DNA of 18,573 bases from Actinobacteria bacterium UBA959 (GCA_002293025.1 DBCL01000012.1:82534-101106), one strand, 5' to 3'. Shown: positions 6,511 to 14,181, counted from the stretch's first letter. Numbers and translations are program-made. Notes: generated by a model from the sequence alone, not told the origin.

Positions 6511-7529
6511 TGCACTCCTAACAAATCTAGAATTGATCTGGAAACTTTGGCCAACTGAGAATGTTTACGCTCTCCAGGTAGAACTCCATCTGCAATATCT
6601 CGAATCAATTTTTCATCTGATTGTAAGCTGACGAAATTGTTGAGATTCAAGAAATCAACTGCATCTCTCACTTTGAGATCAGACCTAGAAACTTGTCGAA
6701 GAATCACTAATTGCTTTCCCCTGGTCTCTGCCAATTCCCTCTTTAGCGCATCAACTCCAAGCAAAGTACAGGGGCTTACTAGTATTTCAAGATCTGCTTT
6801 GCGTGAAATCTGATTTGTTAATTCATTTCGCAATGTACCCTGGTCAACTATTACTAGTGATGATTTCTCTCTCAACAAATTTATTGCAGTTAAAATGGTG
6901 TCATTGCTTGGAATGGTGAAACTTGTGCGTGATTGGGTCAGCAGTTTAAAGATTCCTTGACTGGGCAACCCTTCATAGAGCGCAGAAGCTGATGGCGCGC
7001 TATTCATTAGTTCTAATTGATGCCAACTAACTGCTTTTGTTTGTTCTAAGCCTGTTAGTAACAATAAGTTGCTGCGCCAAAAATCTAGATCAATCAAAAC
7101 TGAATTTTGTTGAGCAGTATCTGCCTGTGCTAAGGCACAACTCAAGATCGATGCACCACCCGAACTCGTTACTGAGCGAATTGTCACTAGCAGTGACAAG
7201 TTGGTTTGGTGACTTCTAAGCCATGACTCCAACCAATTACTAGCAGCTGGCAACTCAATTACTTGTTTCGCTACTAATCGATTCGCTTCTTGCCACACCT
7301 GCTCTGTGAGGTTGCTGGTGATGAGTGCCTGCACACTGCCTGGCTTTAAGTCAGCTGTCAGTTCAGGTTGAGCCATGATGATTAAGTCAGGATTCAAAGT
7401 GAGGTTCTTGGAATCTAGTATCGCGAGTTCAACTCCAGCATCCGCAGCAACTTGTAATACCAGCCTTGATAACTGTGCGTCATCACACAACAACCCAAAT
7501 TCTGGTTTCATGTCCATAGGCTCCAGCAT
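6507..7529 (-). CDS. CpaE/Ssd-like ParA/MinD-superfamily protein (Rv3660c-like), first gene of the pilus operon
   Basis: A 340-aa protein related to CpaE, which localises Tad pili, and to mycobacterial Ssd (septum-site-determining protein). Seen: an N-terminal receiver-like half (about 1-100), then a ParA/MinD-like half with LLVTIRSVTSSGGASILSC (113-131) where the deviant Walker A should be, LIDLDFW (145-151) as the Walker A' Asp strand, and LVIVDQG (225-231) as Walker B. The KGGxGKS/T signature is degraded: no conserved lysines are present, so ATP use is doubtful. Start candidates are ATG 7529, 7517 and 7511; GGAG lies 9 nt before 7511, so the true start may be six codons inside. It overlaps tadA by 4 nt. 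Confidence 0.8.
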   Translation of the reverse strand: MLEPMDMKPEFGLLCDDAQLSRLVLQVAADAGVELAILDSKNLTLNPDLIIMAQPELTADLKPGSVQALITSNLTEQVWQEANRLVAKQVIELPAASNWLESWLRSHQTNLSLLVTIRSVTSSGGASILSCALAQADTAQQNSVLIDLDFWRSNLLLLTGLEQTKAVSWHQLELMNSAPSASALYEGLPSQGIFKLLTQSRTSFTIPSNDTILTAINLLREKSSLVIVDQGTLRNELTNQISRKADLEILVSPCTLLGVDALKRELAETRGKQLVILRQVSRSDLKVRDAVDFLNLNNFVSLQSDEKLIRDIADGVLPGERKHSQLAKVSRSILDLLGVQ

Positions 7530-7664
7530 CAGTACTGAAATTGGTAGGGGAATTTCAAACTGGGGATAACTTAATAAGCAGCCCCGTAGGCTTACTTGAA
7601 ATTAGACTTGTGCTGGTTGAATGAAATAAGGCACGATCTCTTCCTAAATAGACTGAGGTGCAAA
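7530..7664. promoter_or_regulatory. Divergent intergenic region between the pilus operon and acs
   Basis: This 135-nt gap must hold promoters for both directions. Toward the pilus operon, TTGAAA (7558-7553) and TACTGA (7534-7529) are 18 nt apart and would start transcription just after the first ATG candidate, favouring the inner starts of the CpaE-like gene. Toward acs, TAAATA (7645-7650) lies 5 nt before the GAGG ribosome site (7655-7658), which is too close for an ordinary leader, so the acs promoter is unclear. No strong operator-like dyad was seen. Confidence 0.3.
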
Positions 7665-9614
7665 TTGACGCAAGATGCTGTGGAGAACCTTCTGCATGAG
7701 GAGCGACATTTTGCGCCCTCAGCTGCTTTTAAAGCACAAGCCAATGCCACCGAGAGTTTGTATCAGTTAGCTGAAGTAGATCGACTGCAGTTTTGGGAAA
7801 AGCAAGCTGACCGATTAAGTTGGAAAACTAAATGGAATCAAGTTTTAGATTGGTCAGATGCTCCTTTTGCTAAATGGTTTGTTGGTGGTGAACTCAATGT
7901 TGCCTACAACTGTGTTGATAGACACGTTGAAGCCGGAAATGGTAATCGCGTAGCTTTGTATTTTGAAGGTGAACCAGGTGACACCCGAACAATCACTTAC
8001 CAAGAACTTAAAGATTTAGTGTGTCAAGCTGCAAATGCATTGACCCAACTTGGGATTAGTTCAGGGGATCGAGTGGCAATTTATTTACCGATGATCCCAG
8101 AAGCCATGATCTCAATGTTGGCCTGTGCACGCATCGGTGCCGTGCATTCAGTGGTCTTTGGTGGGTTTTCCAGCGAGGCGCTTCGAAGTCGAATTGAAGA
8201 CGCTAGTGCCAAGTTAGTAATTACTAGTGACGGTGGCTATCGCCGAGGAACTGCCACAGCACTAAAGCCCGCAGTTGATGAGGCAGTGGCAGTTTCGCCA
8301 ACTATTGAAAAAGTACTTGTAGTGCGCCGAACGGGTCAGGAAATTAGTTGGAATGCAGATTATGACGTTTGGTGGCATGAATTAGTTGATTCGCAGAGCA
8401 AGGAACACAACTACCAGGCCTTTGATAGTGAGCACCCATTATTCATTCTGTACACATCAGGTACTACCGGTAAGCCAAAAGGTATTTTGCACACTAGCGG
8501 TGGTTACTTAACACAAGCTTCATACACTCACTACAACGTCTTTGATCTAAAACCTGAGTCTGACATCTATTGGTGCACTGCTGATGTTGGTTGGATAACT
8601 GGGCATTCATACATTGTTTATGGTCCACTAAGTAATGGCACTAGTCAGTTGATGTATGAAGGAACTCCAGATACACCAACTAAATCTCGATGGTGGCAAC
8701 TCATTGAAAAATACAAAGTCACCCAGCTTTACACCGCACCAACGGCTATTCGAACATTTATGAAGTGGGGAGATGAGTTCATTAGTAACAGTGATCTTTC
8801 TTCATTAAGACTTCTAGGCTCGGTTGGTGAACCCATCAACCCAGAGGCATGGATTTGGTATCAAAGAGTTATTGGAAGAAATAACTGCCCAATTGTGGAT
8901 ACCTGGTGGCAAACTGAGACTGGTTCAATCATGATCTCGCCTCTGCCAGGTGTCACTAACACCAAACCAGGTTCTGCAATGACTGCTCTTCCAGGGATTT
9001 CAACAGCAATCGTTGATGAGTCCGGTAATAAAGTCGGGTTTGGTCATGGTGGTTATTTGATTTTGGATAAGCCATGGCCATCCATGCTTCGTGGTATTTG
9101 GGGTGATAACCAAAGGTATGTCGACAATTACTGGTCAAGATTTGACCAAGTTTATTTCGCAGGCGATGGTGCCAAATTTGATGATGAAGGTGCCATTTGG
9201 TTGTTAGGGCGAGTTGATGATGTGATGAATGTTTCCGGGCATCGCATCTCCACAACTGAAGTTGAATCTGCTCTGGTCTCACATGCATCGGTTGCGGAGG
9301 CTGCTGTTGTTGGGGCCAAAGATGACACCACAGGACAAGGCATCGTGGCATTCGTAATTCTTAGGGCAGGTCATGAGCATGAAGATGTGATTCAAGAATT
9401 ACGAAATCATGTTTCTAAGGAAATTGGCCCTATTGCTAAGCCAAAGAAAATATTGATTGTGGCTGAACTGCCAAAAACTCGATCCGGCAAAATCATGCGC
9501 AGGTTGTTAAAGGATGTGGCAGAGCATCGTGAATTAGGTGATATGACTACCTTGGCTGACCAAAATATTATGAAATTGATTAAGGAAGGCCTAGACCTTG
9601 GAGCCAACGACTAA
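7665..9614 (+). CDS. acs: Acetyl-CoA synthetase (AMP-forming acetate-CoA ligase)
   Basis: Makes acetyl-CoA from acetate, ATP and CoA via acetyl-AMP in the cytoplasm. Start: TTG at 7665 with GAGG 6 nt upstream gives 649 aa, the normal Acs length; an upstream in-frame TTG (7596) adds 23 residues unlike the family. Seen: the N-terminal Acs region with NLLHEERHFAPSAAFKAQ; adenylation motif YTSGTTGKPKG (263-273); substrate-pocket motif DTWWQTETG (412-420), whose Trp favours acetate over longer acids; GRVDDVMNVSGHR (515-527) at the hinge; and PKTRSGKIMRR with the catalytic Lys609, the residue acetylated by Pat-type enzymes in other bacteria. The first gene of its strand block; the corresponding mycobacterial locus is Rv3667. 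Confidence 0.97.
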   Translation: MTQDAVENLLHEERHFAPSAAFKAQANATESLYQLAEVDRLQFWEKQADRLSWKTKWNQVLDWSDAPFAKWFVGGELNVAYNCVDRHVEAGNGNRVALYFEGEPGDTRTITYQELKDLVCQAANALTQLGISSGDRVAIYLPMIPEAMISMLACARIGAVHSVVFGGFSSEALRSRIEDASAKLVITSDGGYRRGTATALKPAVDEAVAVSPTIEKVLVVRRTGQEISWNADYDVWWHELVDSQSKEHNYQAFDSEHPLFILYTSGTTGKPKGILHTSGGYLTQASYTHYNVFDLKPESDIYWCTADVGWITGHSYIVYGPLSNGTSQLMYEGTPDTPTKSRWWQLIEKYKVTQLYTAPTAIRTFMKWGDEFISNSDLSSLRLLGSVGEPINPEAWIWYQRVIGRNNCPIVDTWWQTETGSIMISPLPGVTNTKPGSAMTALPGISTAIVDESGNKVGFGHGGYLILDKPWPSMLRGIWGDNQRYVDNYWSRFDQVYFAGDGAKFDDEGAIWLLGRVDDVMNVSGHRISTTEVESALVSHASVAEAAVVGAKDDTTGQGIVAFVILRAGHEHEDVIQELRNHVSKEIGPIAKPKKILIVAELPKTRSGKIMRRLLKDVAEHRELGDMTTLADQNIMKLIKEGLDLGAND

Positions 9615-9624
9615 GGCACCTGCC

Positions 9625-9651
9625 TACCCTTTAGCAATCTTGCTGAGGGTA
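9625..9651 (+). terminator. Imperfect hairpin after acs
   Basis: TACCCT (9625-9630) pairs with AGGGTA (9646-9651), and AGCA (9633-9636) with TGCT (9641-9644), around an ATCT loop; TT and G are unpaired bulges. The following CTCTTTCCC has only a short T-run, so termination would be weak. It could instead be an mRNA processing site between acs and the holin-like gene. Confidence 0.4.
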
Positions 9652-9675
9652 CTCTTTCCCTGATCAAGGAGAGAT

Positions 9676-10071
9676 ATGAGCCAGGATTCATCAACCACTA
9701 ATCATCGCACCCTTCGGCGCAAGATTGTTGATGCGATTAATTCTGTTGAGCAAGTAGCAACTGTCCAGGCTCGACTATTCGGATCTGAACTTAAGACTTC
9801 AAGTAAGCGAGCTCTTTTTGCAGTTGGGTTTGTAATAGTTGGCTCAGCCACTCTAATTTTTGTGTTGATATTTGGTGCAATCACAGCAGCTCTGGCCCTG
9901 GCCGCAGTTGGTTTATCTTTGTGGTTGGCGTTTTTGCTAATGACTGGCGCACTCCTGCTAGTTTCACTAGTGCTCTTGGGCCTTGGAGTTAAAGCTTTTT
10001 CAAAAATCAAACCACCCACACGAGCCCTTAAATCTTGGCAAGAGACGAAAGACATTCTTGCCGGCGAATAG
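9676..10071 (+). CDS. Holin-X / DUF1469-like small membrane protein (Rv3669-like)
   Basis: A 131-aa protein of the family often labelled putative Actinobacteria Holin-X or phage holin family. Seen: a polar, basic N-terminus with a helical region (about 10-45), two membrane segments (about 46-72 and 82-107) and a short polar tail ending WQETKDILAGE. The ATG at 9676 has AAGGAG 4 nt upstream. The holin label comes from family topology; nothing here suggests a phage. The gene sits in a conserved housekeeping block between acs and the hydrolase, as in mycobacteria, so a role in envelope or membrane stress is more likely than lysis, but its function is unknown. Confidence 0.75.
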   Translation: MSQDSSTTNHRTLRRKIVDAINSVEQVATVQARLFGSELKTSSKRALFAVGFVIVGSATLIFVLIFGAITAALALAAVGLSLWLAFLLMTGALLLVSLVLLGLGVKAFSKIKPPTRALKSWQETKDILAGE

Positions 10072-10075
10072 CCAT

Positions 10076-10999
10076 ATGGTCACCTCAGCACACGAACTCT
10101 TTCATCAAGAAGGACCGTGGCGTCACTTTCAAGTTGTTGGATCTACAAACTCTTTCCATGTAGTTGAAGCTGGATCCAAAACTGATCCGCTGGTTCTATT
10201 CCTCCATGGCTTTCCACAATTTTGGTACACCTGGCGTGCTTATTTGACTGCATTGCCTACACATGGTTTTAGAGTGGTTGCAGTAGATATGCGCGGTTAT
10301 GGTGGATCTGATCAACCACCAAGAGGTTATGATCCAAAATCATTGGCTCATGATGTGCAATCAATTATTCGCTGTTTAGGCAGTAGCAGCGCAATCGTTG
10401 TAGGACATGACTGGGGTGGGTTTGCTGCCTGGGCTGCAGCCAAGAGGCATCCAGAGTTAATCAAAGCGATTGCTGTTATTAACTCTCCCCATCCAGATGT
10501 TTTGTTGAGCAAGTTCTTAAAGAATAAAAAAGGCAGAAAACTATTCTGGTTTTTAATGCAAATGCAATTTTCTAGAATTGCTCGCTTTCGATTAAGTTCT
10601 GATGATGCAGCTGACTTAGAAAAATTACTTCTAGAATGGAATAACCAAGAATGGCCAGATGCCACATTAAGCGCTATCTATCGTCAAGCATTTTTAAATA
10701 GAAACACAGCCAGTCGATCAATTGAGTACCATCGTTGGGTAGCGAAATCCCTGCTTAGAGCAGAAGGTCGAGCGTTTTTTAGACAGATGAGCAAGCCAAT
10801 CAATCAAGATGTACTAGCTATTGGTGTTGATGATAATCCACTTGTAGATGCAGCCATGATGGCTACATCAGCCAAATTTGTTTTAGGAGAATTTGAGTTT
10901 AAATCCTTTGCCACAGGCGGGCATCACATTCATGAACGCAGATCAGAATCAGTTATTCCCGTCTTAACCAGTTGGTTAATTAAGGCCCTCAACCGCTGA
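10076..10999 (+). CDS. Alpha/beta hydrolase, epoxide-hydrolase-like (EphE-like)
   Basis: A 307-aa alpha/beta-fold hydrolase. Seen: oxyanion motif HGFP (44-47), the strand-helix VVAVDMRGYGGSDQP (67-81), nucleophile elbow VGHDWGG with Asp112 (an Asp, as in epoxide hydrolases and dehalogenases rather than Ser esterases), a cap-domain Tyr in AIYRQAF (Y202), an acidic site in IGVDDNPLVD (250-258) and the catalytic His in GGHHIHERRSE (His283/284). Substrate unknown. ATG 10076 is 4 nt after the upstream stop; a start at 9983 would overlap that gene by 89 nt and is unlikely. The 3' end overlaps the convergent CvpA gene by 24 nt. Position matches EphE (Rv3670). Confidence 0.86.
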   Translation: MVTSAHELFHQEGPWRHFQVVGSTNSFHVVEAGSKTDPLVLFLHGFPQFWYTWRAYLTALPTHGFRVVAVDMRGYGGSDQPPRGYDPKSLAHDVQSIIRCLGSSSAIVVGHDWGGFAAWAAAKRHPELIKAIAVINSPHPDVLLSKFLKNKKGRKLFWFLMQMQFSRIARFRLSSDDAADLEKLLLEWNNQEWPDATLSAIYRQAFLNRNTASRSIEYHRWVAKSLLRAEGRAFFRQMSKPINQDVLAIGVDDNPLVDAAMMATSAKFVLGEFEFKSFATGGHHIHERRSESVIPVLTSWLIKALNR

Positions 11000-11515
11000 C
11001 TTCAGCCTTAACCAAGGTGCAACGGCATCACCAACTTGGTTCGAGATGCTTCGAGCAGCCGAAGTCACAAAATCTGGTGAAAATCTATTAACAGTTTCAA
11101 GCAAAATAGAGTCATTTAAGGATTGACTCCATGGCATACCTTCAATTGCAATTAATCCTGCTGCTAAGAAATAGCAGACAACTGACGTTGCAACAGTCAT
11201 AAGAACTAATCCAAGAGCCTTATCTAGAAGTCTTAATGGCCCAAGGGGTGCCACAAAGGGTCTAACAACTTTACCTGCAAGCGATGCAACTGATTTACCA
11301 ATTAAAGCACCTAACAAAATACCAACTGCAGTGATTTTGGCAGCAGTCCCAGCAGAGGTTCGCTCAGCTAATAAATCGGGCAGATATAACGCAGTGAATA
11401 GTGCGCCACCAGTTAGTCCAGCCAAACTAAAGGCGGACTTAATTACACCGTTTCTAAAACCAGACAAGGTGCCCAACCCAATTACTACTAAGAAAACTAA
11501 ATCAGCGGTGCTCAT
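10976..11515 (-). CDS. CvpA-family membrane protein (MarP membrane domain without a protease)
   Basis: A 179-aa protein with four likely membrane segments (about 3-20, 25-45, 60-80 and 98-123) and the CvpA-type N-terminus DLVFLVVIGLGTLSGFRNGV, then a short polar tail of about 50 residues with NDSILLETVNRFSPDFV, similar to the linker after the membrane domain of MarP. In mycobacteria this position holds Rv3671c (MarP), where the same domain carries a periplasmic serine protease and the protein is about twice as long. Here no protease remnant follows, because the next DNA is the convergent hydrolase gene. The ATG directly abuts the Nudix stop (TAAATG), so it is the last gene of nth-nudix-cvpA. 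Its function is unclear. Confidence 0.82.
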   Translation of the reverse strand: MSTADLVFLVVIGLGTLSGFRNGVIKSAFSLAGLTGGALFTALYLPDLLAERTSAGTAAKITAVGILLGALIGKSVASLAGKVVRPFVAPLGPLRLLDKALGLVLMTVATSVVCYFLAAGLIAIEGMPWSQSLNDSILLETVNRFSPDFVTSAARSISNQVGDAVAPWLRLKSAVEGLN

Positions 11516-12142
11516 TTAATCAACCTCTACTTCTTTGCGATTTACTAAATCAGACACTAGTCCTGCTTCTTCCAAGATCACGGACAATAACGTACCCGTA
11601 AAACCCCAGATAAGTCTTTGATTAATCAAAAAGCCTGGCCCTTTGTATTTATCTCCCCTACGCACCCAAACCCGATTTGAATCTGCAACAAGTTGTTCAA
11701 TTGGGACCGTAAACACATCAAATACTTCATCAACATTTGCAGCAAATACTTGATGTGGCTGCTCCCAATAGGCCAAGACTGGGACAACCTGATAACCACT
11801 TACTGCAACTTCAACCTTTGGTAATTCGCCAATCACATACACGCTTTCTGGATTGAGATTAACTTCTTCAAGGCCCTCTCTTAAAGCCGCGTCACTGGCT
11901 GTTAGGTCTGTTACATCTATTTCTCCGCCAGGAAATGCAATCTGAGACGGGTGGTGAACTAGATTTGAACTTCGTTGTGTAAACAGCAGAGATGCACTGC
12001 CTTCTAATTCAGCAAACAAAATCAAGACTGCAGCCTGCTTAGCGTCTGGCCTGGACTTAGCTGCAAATTCACCTAGATCAGTTGCAGTTAAGTTGTTAGT
12101 TAGCTCGCCAATCGGCTGTAGCCAGGATGGCAGATTACTCAA
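11516..12142 (-). CDS. Nudix hydrolase, probable CoA pyrophosphatase (NudL/Rv3672c-like)
   Basis: A 208-aa cytoplasmic Nudix enzyme, likely cleaving CoA or its derivatives to phosphopantetheine and 3',5'-ADP. Seen: the CoA-pyrophosphatase signature LLFTQRSSNLVHHPSQIAF (52-70) running into PGGE (71-74), and a Nudix box ending REGLEEVNL (88-96), whose RExxEE core binds the metal. The usual Gly near the end of the box is Asn. The start is TTG at 12142, overlapping the nth stop by 4 nt (TTGA). It is the middle gene of the nth operon; mycobacteria carry an extra thioredoxin-like gene between it and nth that is absent here. Confidence 0.87.
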   Translation of the reverse strand: MSNLPSWLQPIGELTNNLTATDLGEFAAKSRPDAKQAAVLILFAELEGSASLLFTQRSSNLVHHPSQIAFPGGEIDVTDLTASDAALREGLEEVNLNPESVYVIGELPKVEVAVSGYQVVPVLAYWEQPHQVFAANVDEVFDVFTVPIEQLVADSNRVWVRRGDKYKGPGFLINQRLIWGFTGTLLSVILEEAGLVSDLVNRKEVEVD

Positions 12143-12840
12143 AACTCTTTCACCAACTTAGCTGCAAGTTCTGGTTCAGTTGGGCCAGTGCCAAACGCTG
12201 GACAGTGCTTTGCAATCGGGCATGCACCACAGGCTGGTTTTCGGGCATGACAGCGTCTGCGGCCATGCCATATCAAAATCTGTGACAAATCTGTCCAGCT
12301 TGATTCAGGAAACAATTTTGCAATCGCGAATTCGACTTTTACTGGATCTGTTTCCTTAGTCCAACCAAATCTGCGCACCAGTCTGCCAAAGTGTGTGTCA
12401 ACAGTAATTCCGGGCAGGTCAAAAGCTTCACCTCTAACCACATTTGCCGTCTTTCTGCCAACACCAGGTAATTTGATTAAATCCTCTAACTCACTGGGCA
12501 CAACTGCATCATGATCCTTAATGAGAGCAGCCGCTAGACCCAGAAGTGAGTTTGCTTTGGCTCTATAAAATCCAGTGGACTTAATAGTTTCTTCTAGCTC
12601 AGTTCGATTAGCGCTGGCTAATTTATAAGGGTCTGGGTATTTTTCAAACAAAACTTTGGTCACCATGTTCACTCGCAGGTCAGTGCACTGTGCTGATAAA
12701 ACGGTTGCAACCAGCAATTCAAATGGATTCTGGAAATTGAGTTCACAATCAGCATTTGGATAGGTTTTACGCAAGAGTTCTAATACAAGTTGCGGTGGAG
12801 CAGCCTTCCCCACTGATGATTTTGGGCTTTTTGATGACAC
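12139..12840 (-). CDS. nth: Endonuclease III (DNA glycosylase / AP lyase)
   Basis: Removes oxidised pyrimidines and cuts at abasic sites in base excision repair. At 233 aa it fits the family. Seen: helix-hairpin-helix LPGVGRKTANVV with catalytic Lys130, catalytic Asp148 in VDTHFGRL, and a [4Fe-4S] cluster set C197-x6-C204-x2-C207-x5-C213. An N-terminal tail of about 15 polar residues precedes the fold. The GTG start at 12840 has no Shine-Dalgarno but TACCCT stands 6 nt before it, so the transcript is probably leaderless. It heads the nth-nudix-cvpA operon and is divergent from crp with a 50-nt gap. Confidence 0.96.
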   Translation of the reverse strand: MSSKSPKSSVGKAAPPQLVLELLRKTYPNADCELNFQNPFELLVATVLSAQCTDLRVNMVTKVLFEKYPDPYKLASANRTELEETIKSTGFYRAKANSLLGLAAALIKDHDAVVPSELEDLIKLPGVGRKTANVVRGEAFDLPGITVDTHFGRLVRRFGWTKETDPVKVEFAIAKLFPESSWTDLSQILIWHGRRRCHARKPACGACPIAKHCPAFGTGPTEPELAAKLVKEF

Positions 12841-12846
12841 CCCAGG

Positions 12847-12852
12847 AGGGTA
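12847..12852 (-). promoter_or_regulatory. Possible -10 box for a leaderless nth operon transcript
   Basis: Minus-strand TACCCT fits TANNNT and is 6 nt from the GTG start of nth. No ribosome-binding site is present. No clear -35 element was found. Confidence 0.4.
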
Positions 12853-12878
12853 CGCGTAAGTAGCCCATTGGGATAGGC

Positions 12879-12884
12879 GACACT
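12879..12884 (+). promoter_or_regulatory. Possible -10 box for a leaderless crp transcript
   Basis: GACACT is 6 nt before the crp ATG and keeps the A2 and T6 of the -10 pattern but not T1. The bases before the ATG (ATTCCC) contain no Shine-Dalgarno. The 50-nt gap also contains CCCATTGGG (12864-12872), a small dyad that could be an operator. No TGTGA-N6-TCACA Crp site was seen here. Confidence 0.3.
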
Positions 12885-12890
12885 ATTCCC

Positions 12891-13565
12891 ATGGAAGATG
12901 CACTGCGTGGGGCACTGCTTTTCTCATCACTAGACGATGAAGCTGCCCAAGCCTTAAAAGCCTCAATGTCTGAGCACGTTGTGGCTAAAGGAACTGTAAT
13001 TTTTGCTGAGGGCGACCAGGGTGATCGTTTGTATGTAATAACAAAAGGCAAAGTTAAATTAGGAACCCACGCAACCGATGGTCGAGAAAACTTGTTGGCT
13101 GTATTGGGTCCAGGTGAGATGTTTGGTGAACTTAGTTTGTTTGATCCAAGCCCAAGACAGGCAACTGCTGTTGCTTTAACTGACTCAGTGTTGCTGGGAT
13201 TAGCAAACGATGCATTACAGCCATGGCTAACTGGACGCCCTGAAGTTTCGATAACTTTATTAAAGGCACTCGCTCGACGCATGCGCAAGGGCCATGGCGC
13301 ATTAAGCGACTTAGTGTTCACTGATGTGCCAGGTCGAGTTGCCAAAGCATTGCTAGATTTATCAAAGAAGTTTGGGGTTGCCACCCCTGAAGGTTTAAGA
13401 GTTGAGCATGATTTAACTCAAGAAGAACTAGCTCAGCTGGTTGGTGCGTCCAGAGAAACTGTGAATAAAGCACTTGCAGATTTTGCCCATCGAAATTGGA
13501 TAGTTTTAGAGCAGAAGTCTGTGACACTTATTGAAGTTGAAAGATTAGAACGTAGAGCTCACTAG
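12891..13565 (+). CDS. crp: Crp/Fnr-family cyclic-AMP-dependent transcription regulator (GlxR/Rv3676-like)
   Basis: A 224-aa dimeric regulator. Seen: cyclic-nucleotide-binding domain (about 10-115) with EGDQGDRLYVITKGKVKLG and the phosphate-binding cassette FGELSLFDPSPRQATA (78-93), in which Glu80 and Arg89 are the cAMP contacts; a dimer helix (about 117-140) with LLKALARRMR; and a C-terminal winged helix with DLTQEELAQLVGASRETVNKAL (given by its span 174-195), typical of GlxR. In relatives it controls carbon metabolism, including acetate genes, so acs could be a target (inference). It ends with a 4-nt convergent overlap with the RidA-like gene and is the only gene of its transcription unit. 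Confidence 0.95.
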   Translation: MEDALRGALLFSSLDDEAAQALKASMSEHVVAKGTVIFAEGDQGDRLYVITKGKVKLGTHATDGRENLLAVLGPGEMFGELSLFDPSPRQATAVALTDSVLLGLANDALQPWLTGRPEVSITLLKALARRMRKGHGALSDLVFTDVPGRVAKALLDLSKKFGVATPEGLRVEHDLTQEELAQLVGASRETVNKALADFAHRNWIVLEQKSVTLIEVERLERRAH

Positions 13566-14023
13566 CCCTTTAGTCGAACTACTAACTCGACTTCAACAGG
13601 TGCACCTAGTGGCAAGCTAGAAACTCCAATTGAAGTTCGAGCATGTTTCCCGGCATCACCAAATATTTCTAACAACAAATCACTAGCACCATTCATAACA
13701 GCGCTATGGGTTACGAAATCTGGCGCAACTGAAACAAACCCAGTTACTTTAACAATTTGCTCGATTTGATCTAAGTCAACAACACTATTTATAGCAGCTA
13801 GTGCATTTAAAGCACATTGGCGAGCACAAGCATTAGCGGTTTCTGGGGTCACTTCTTGGCCCACATGACCCTTTGCAATCAATTCGCCATTAACAGTTGG
13901 CAGTTGGCCTGAAGTAAAAACCATCTTGCCGCTCTTTACTGCTGGTACGTACGCCGCAACTGGCTTAGCAACTTCAGGTAATTCAATACCTAATTCAACT
14001 AGTTTTTTAGACCACTTACTCAT
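13562..14023 (-). CDS. RidA/YjgF-like protein
   Basis: A 153-aa Rid-superfamily protein, in a subgroup longer than RidA itself (about 128 aa). Seen: FTSGQLPTVNGELIAKGHVG (36-55), the helix with NALAAINSVVDLDQIEQIVKV, the arginine in HARTSIGV (R129) matching the residue that binds the substrate carboxylate in RidA, and the end PVEVELVVRLKG. True RidA removes reactive enamine/imine intermediates from amino-acid metabolism. Whether this subgroup does so is uncertain, as the C-terminal Glu of RidA is not obvious. The ATG overlaps the stop of the DUF4177 gene (ATGA), so the two form a coupled pair as with Rv3678A and Rv3678c. Confidence 0.83.
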   Translation of the reverse strand: MSKWSKKLVELGIELPEVAKPVAAYVPAVKSGKMVFTSGQLPTVNGELIAKGHVGQEVTPETANACARQCALNALAAINSVVDLDQIEQIVKVTGFVSVAPDFVTHSAVMNGASDLLLEIFGDAGKHARTSIGVSSLPLGAPVEVELVVRLKG

Positions 14024-14175
14024 GCCTTAGCCCTCTTTAGGTATGCGACCATATTCTCGGCATTTGGTCCAGGAACTACCTGAACTAACTCCCAACCATC
14101 ATCCCCCCAGGTATCGAGGATTTGTTTGGTGGCATGGATTAGTAGTGGCACTGTGGCGTATTCATATTTCTGCAT
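14020..14175 (-). CDS. Small DUF4177-like protein, 51 aa
   Basis: A short gene translated by eye: begins MQKYEYATVPLL, continues through ILDTWGDDGWELVQVVPGP and ends AYLKRAKA. The pattern KYEYxxVP...LDxWGxxGWELVxV is the core of small DUF4177-type proteins. Its stop overlaps the RidA-like ATG by 4 nt, the reading frame is clean, and a gene of this kind precedes the RidA homologue in mycobacteria (Rv3678A). No Shine-Dalgarno is evident; TAGATT lies 6 nt before the ATG. No signal peptide or membrane segment is present. Function unknown. Confidence 0.85.
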   Translation of the reverse strand: MQKYEYATVPLLIHATKQILDTWGDDGWELVQVVPGPNAENMVAYLKRAKA

Positions 14176-14181
14176 GACCTA

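Noticed and set aside
8956..9607. Minus-strand open frames of 63-131 aa inside acs
   Set aside because: Acs is complete and has all motifs in the plus frame; the antisense frames are rich in His/Gln/Trp runs typical of shadows.
9676..10071. Prophage remnant suggested by a holin-like gene
   Set aside because: No integrase, endolysin, tail genes or attachment sites are nearby, and the gene belongs to a conserved housekeeping block.
12841..12890. Crp autoregulatory site between nth and crp
   Set aside because: No TGTGA-N6-TCACA or close variant is present; only a small CCCATTGGG dyad is seen.
12767..13384. 205-aa open frame on the minus strand
   Set aside because: It lies antisense to crp and the start of nth, shows no family resemblance, and crp has a full set of motifs in the other direction.
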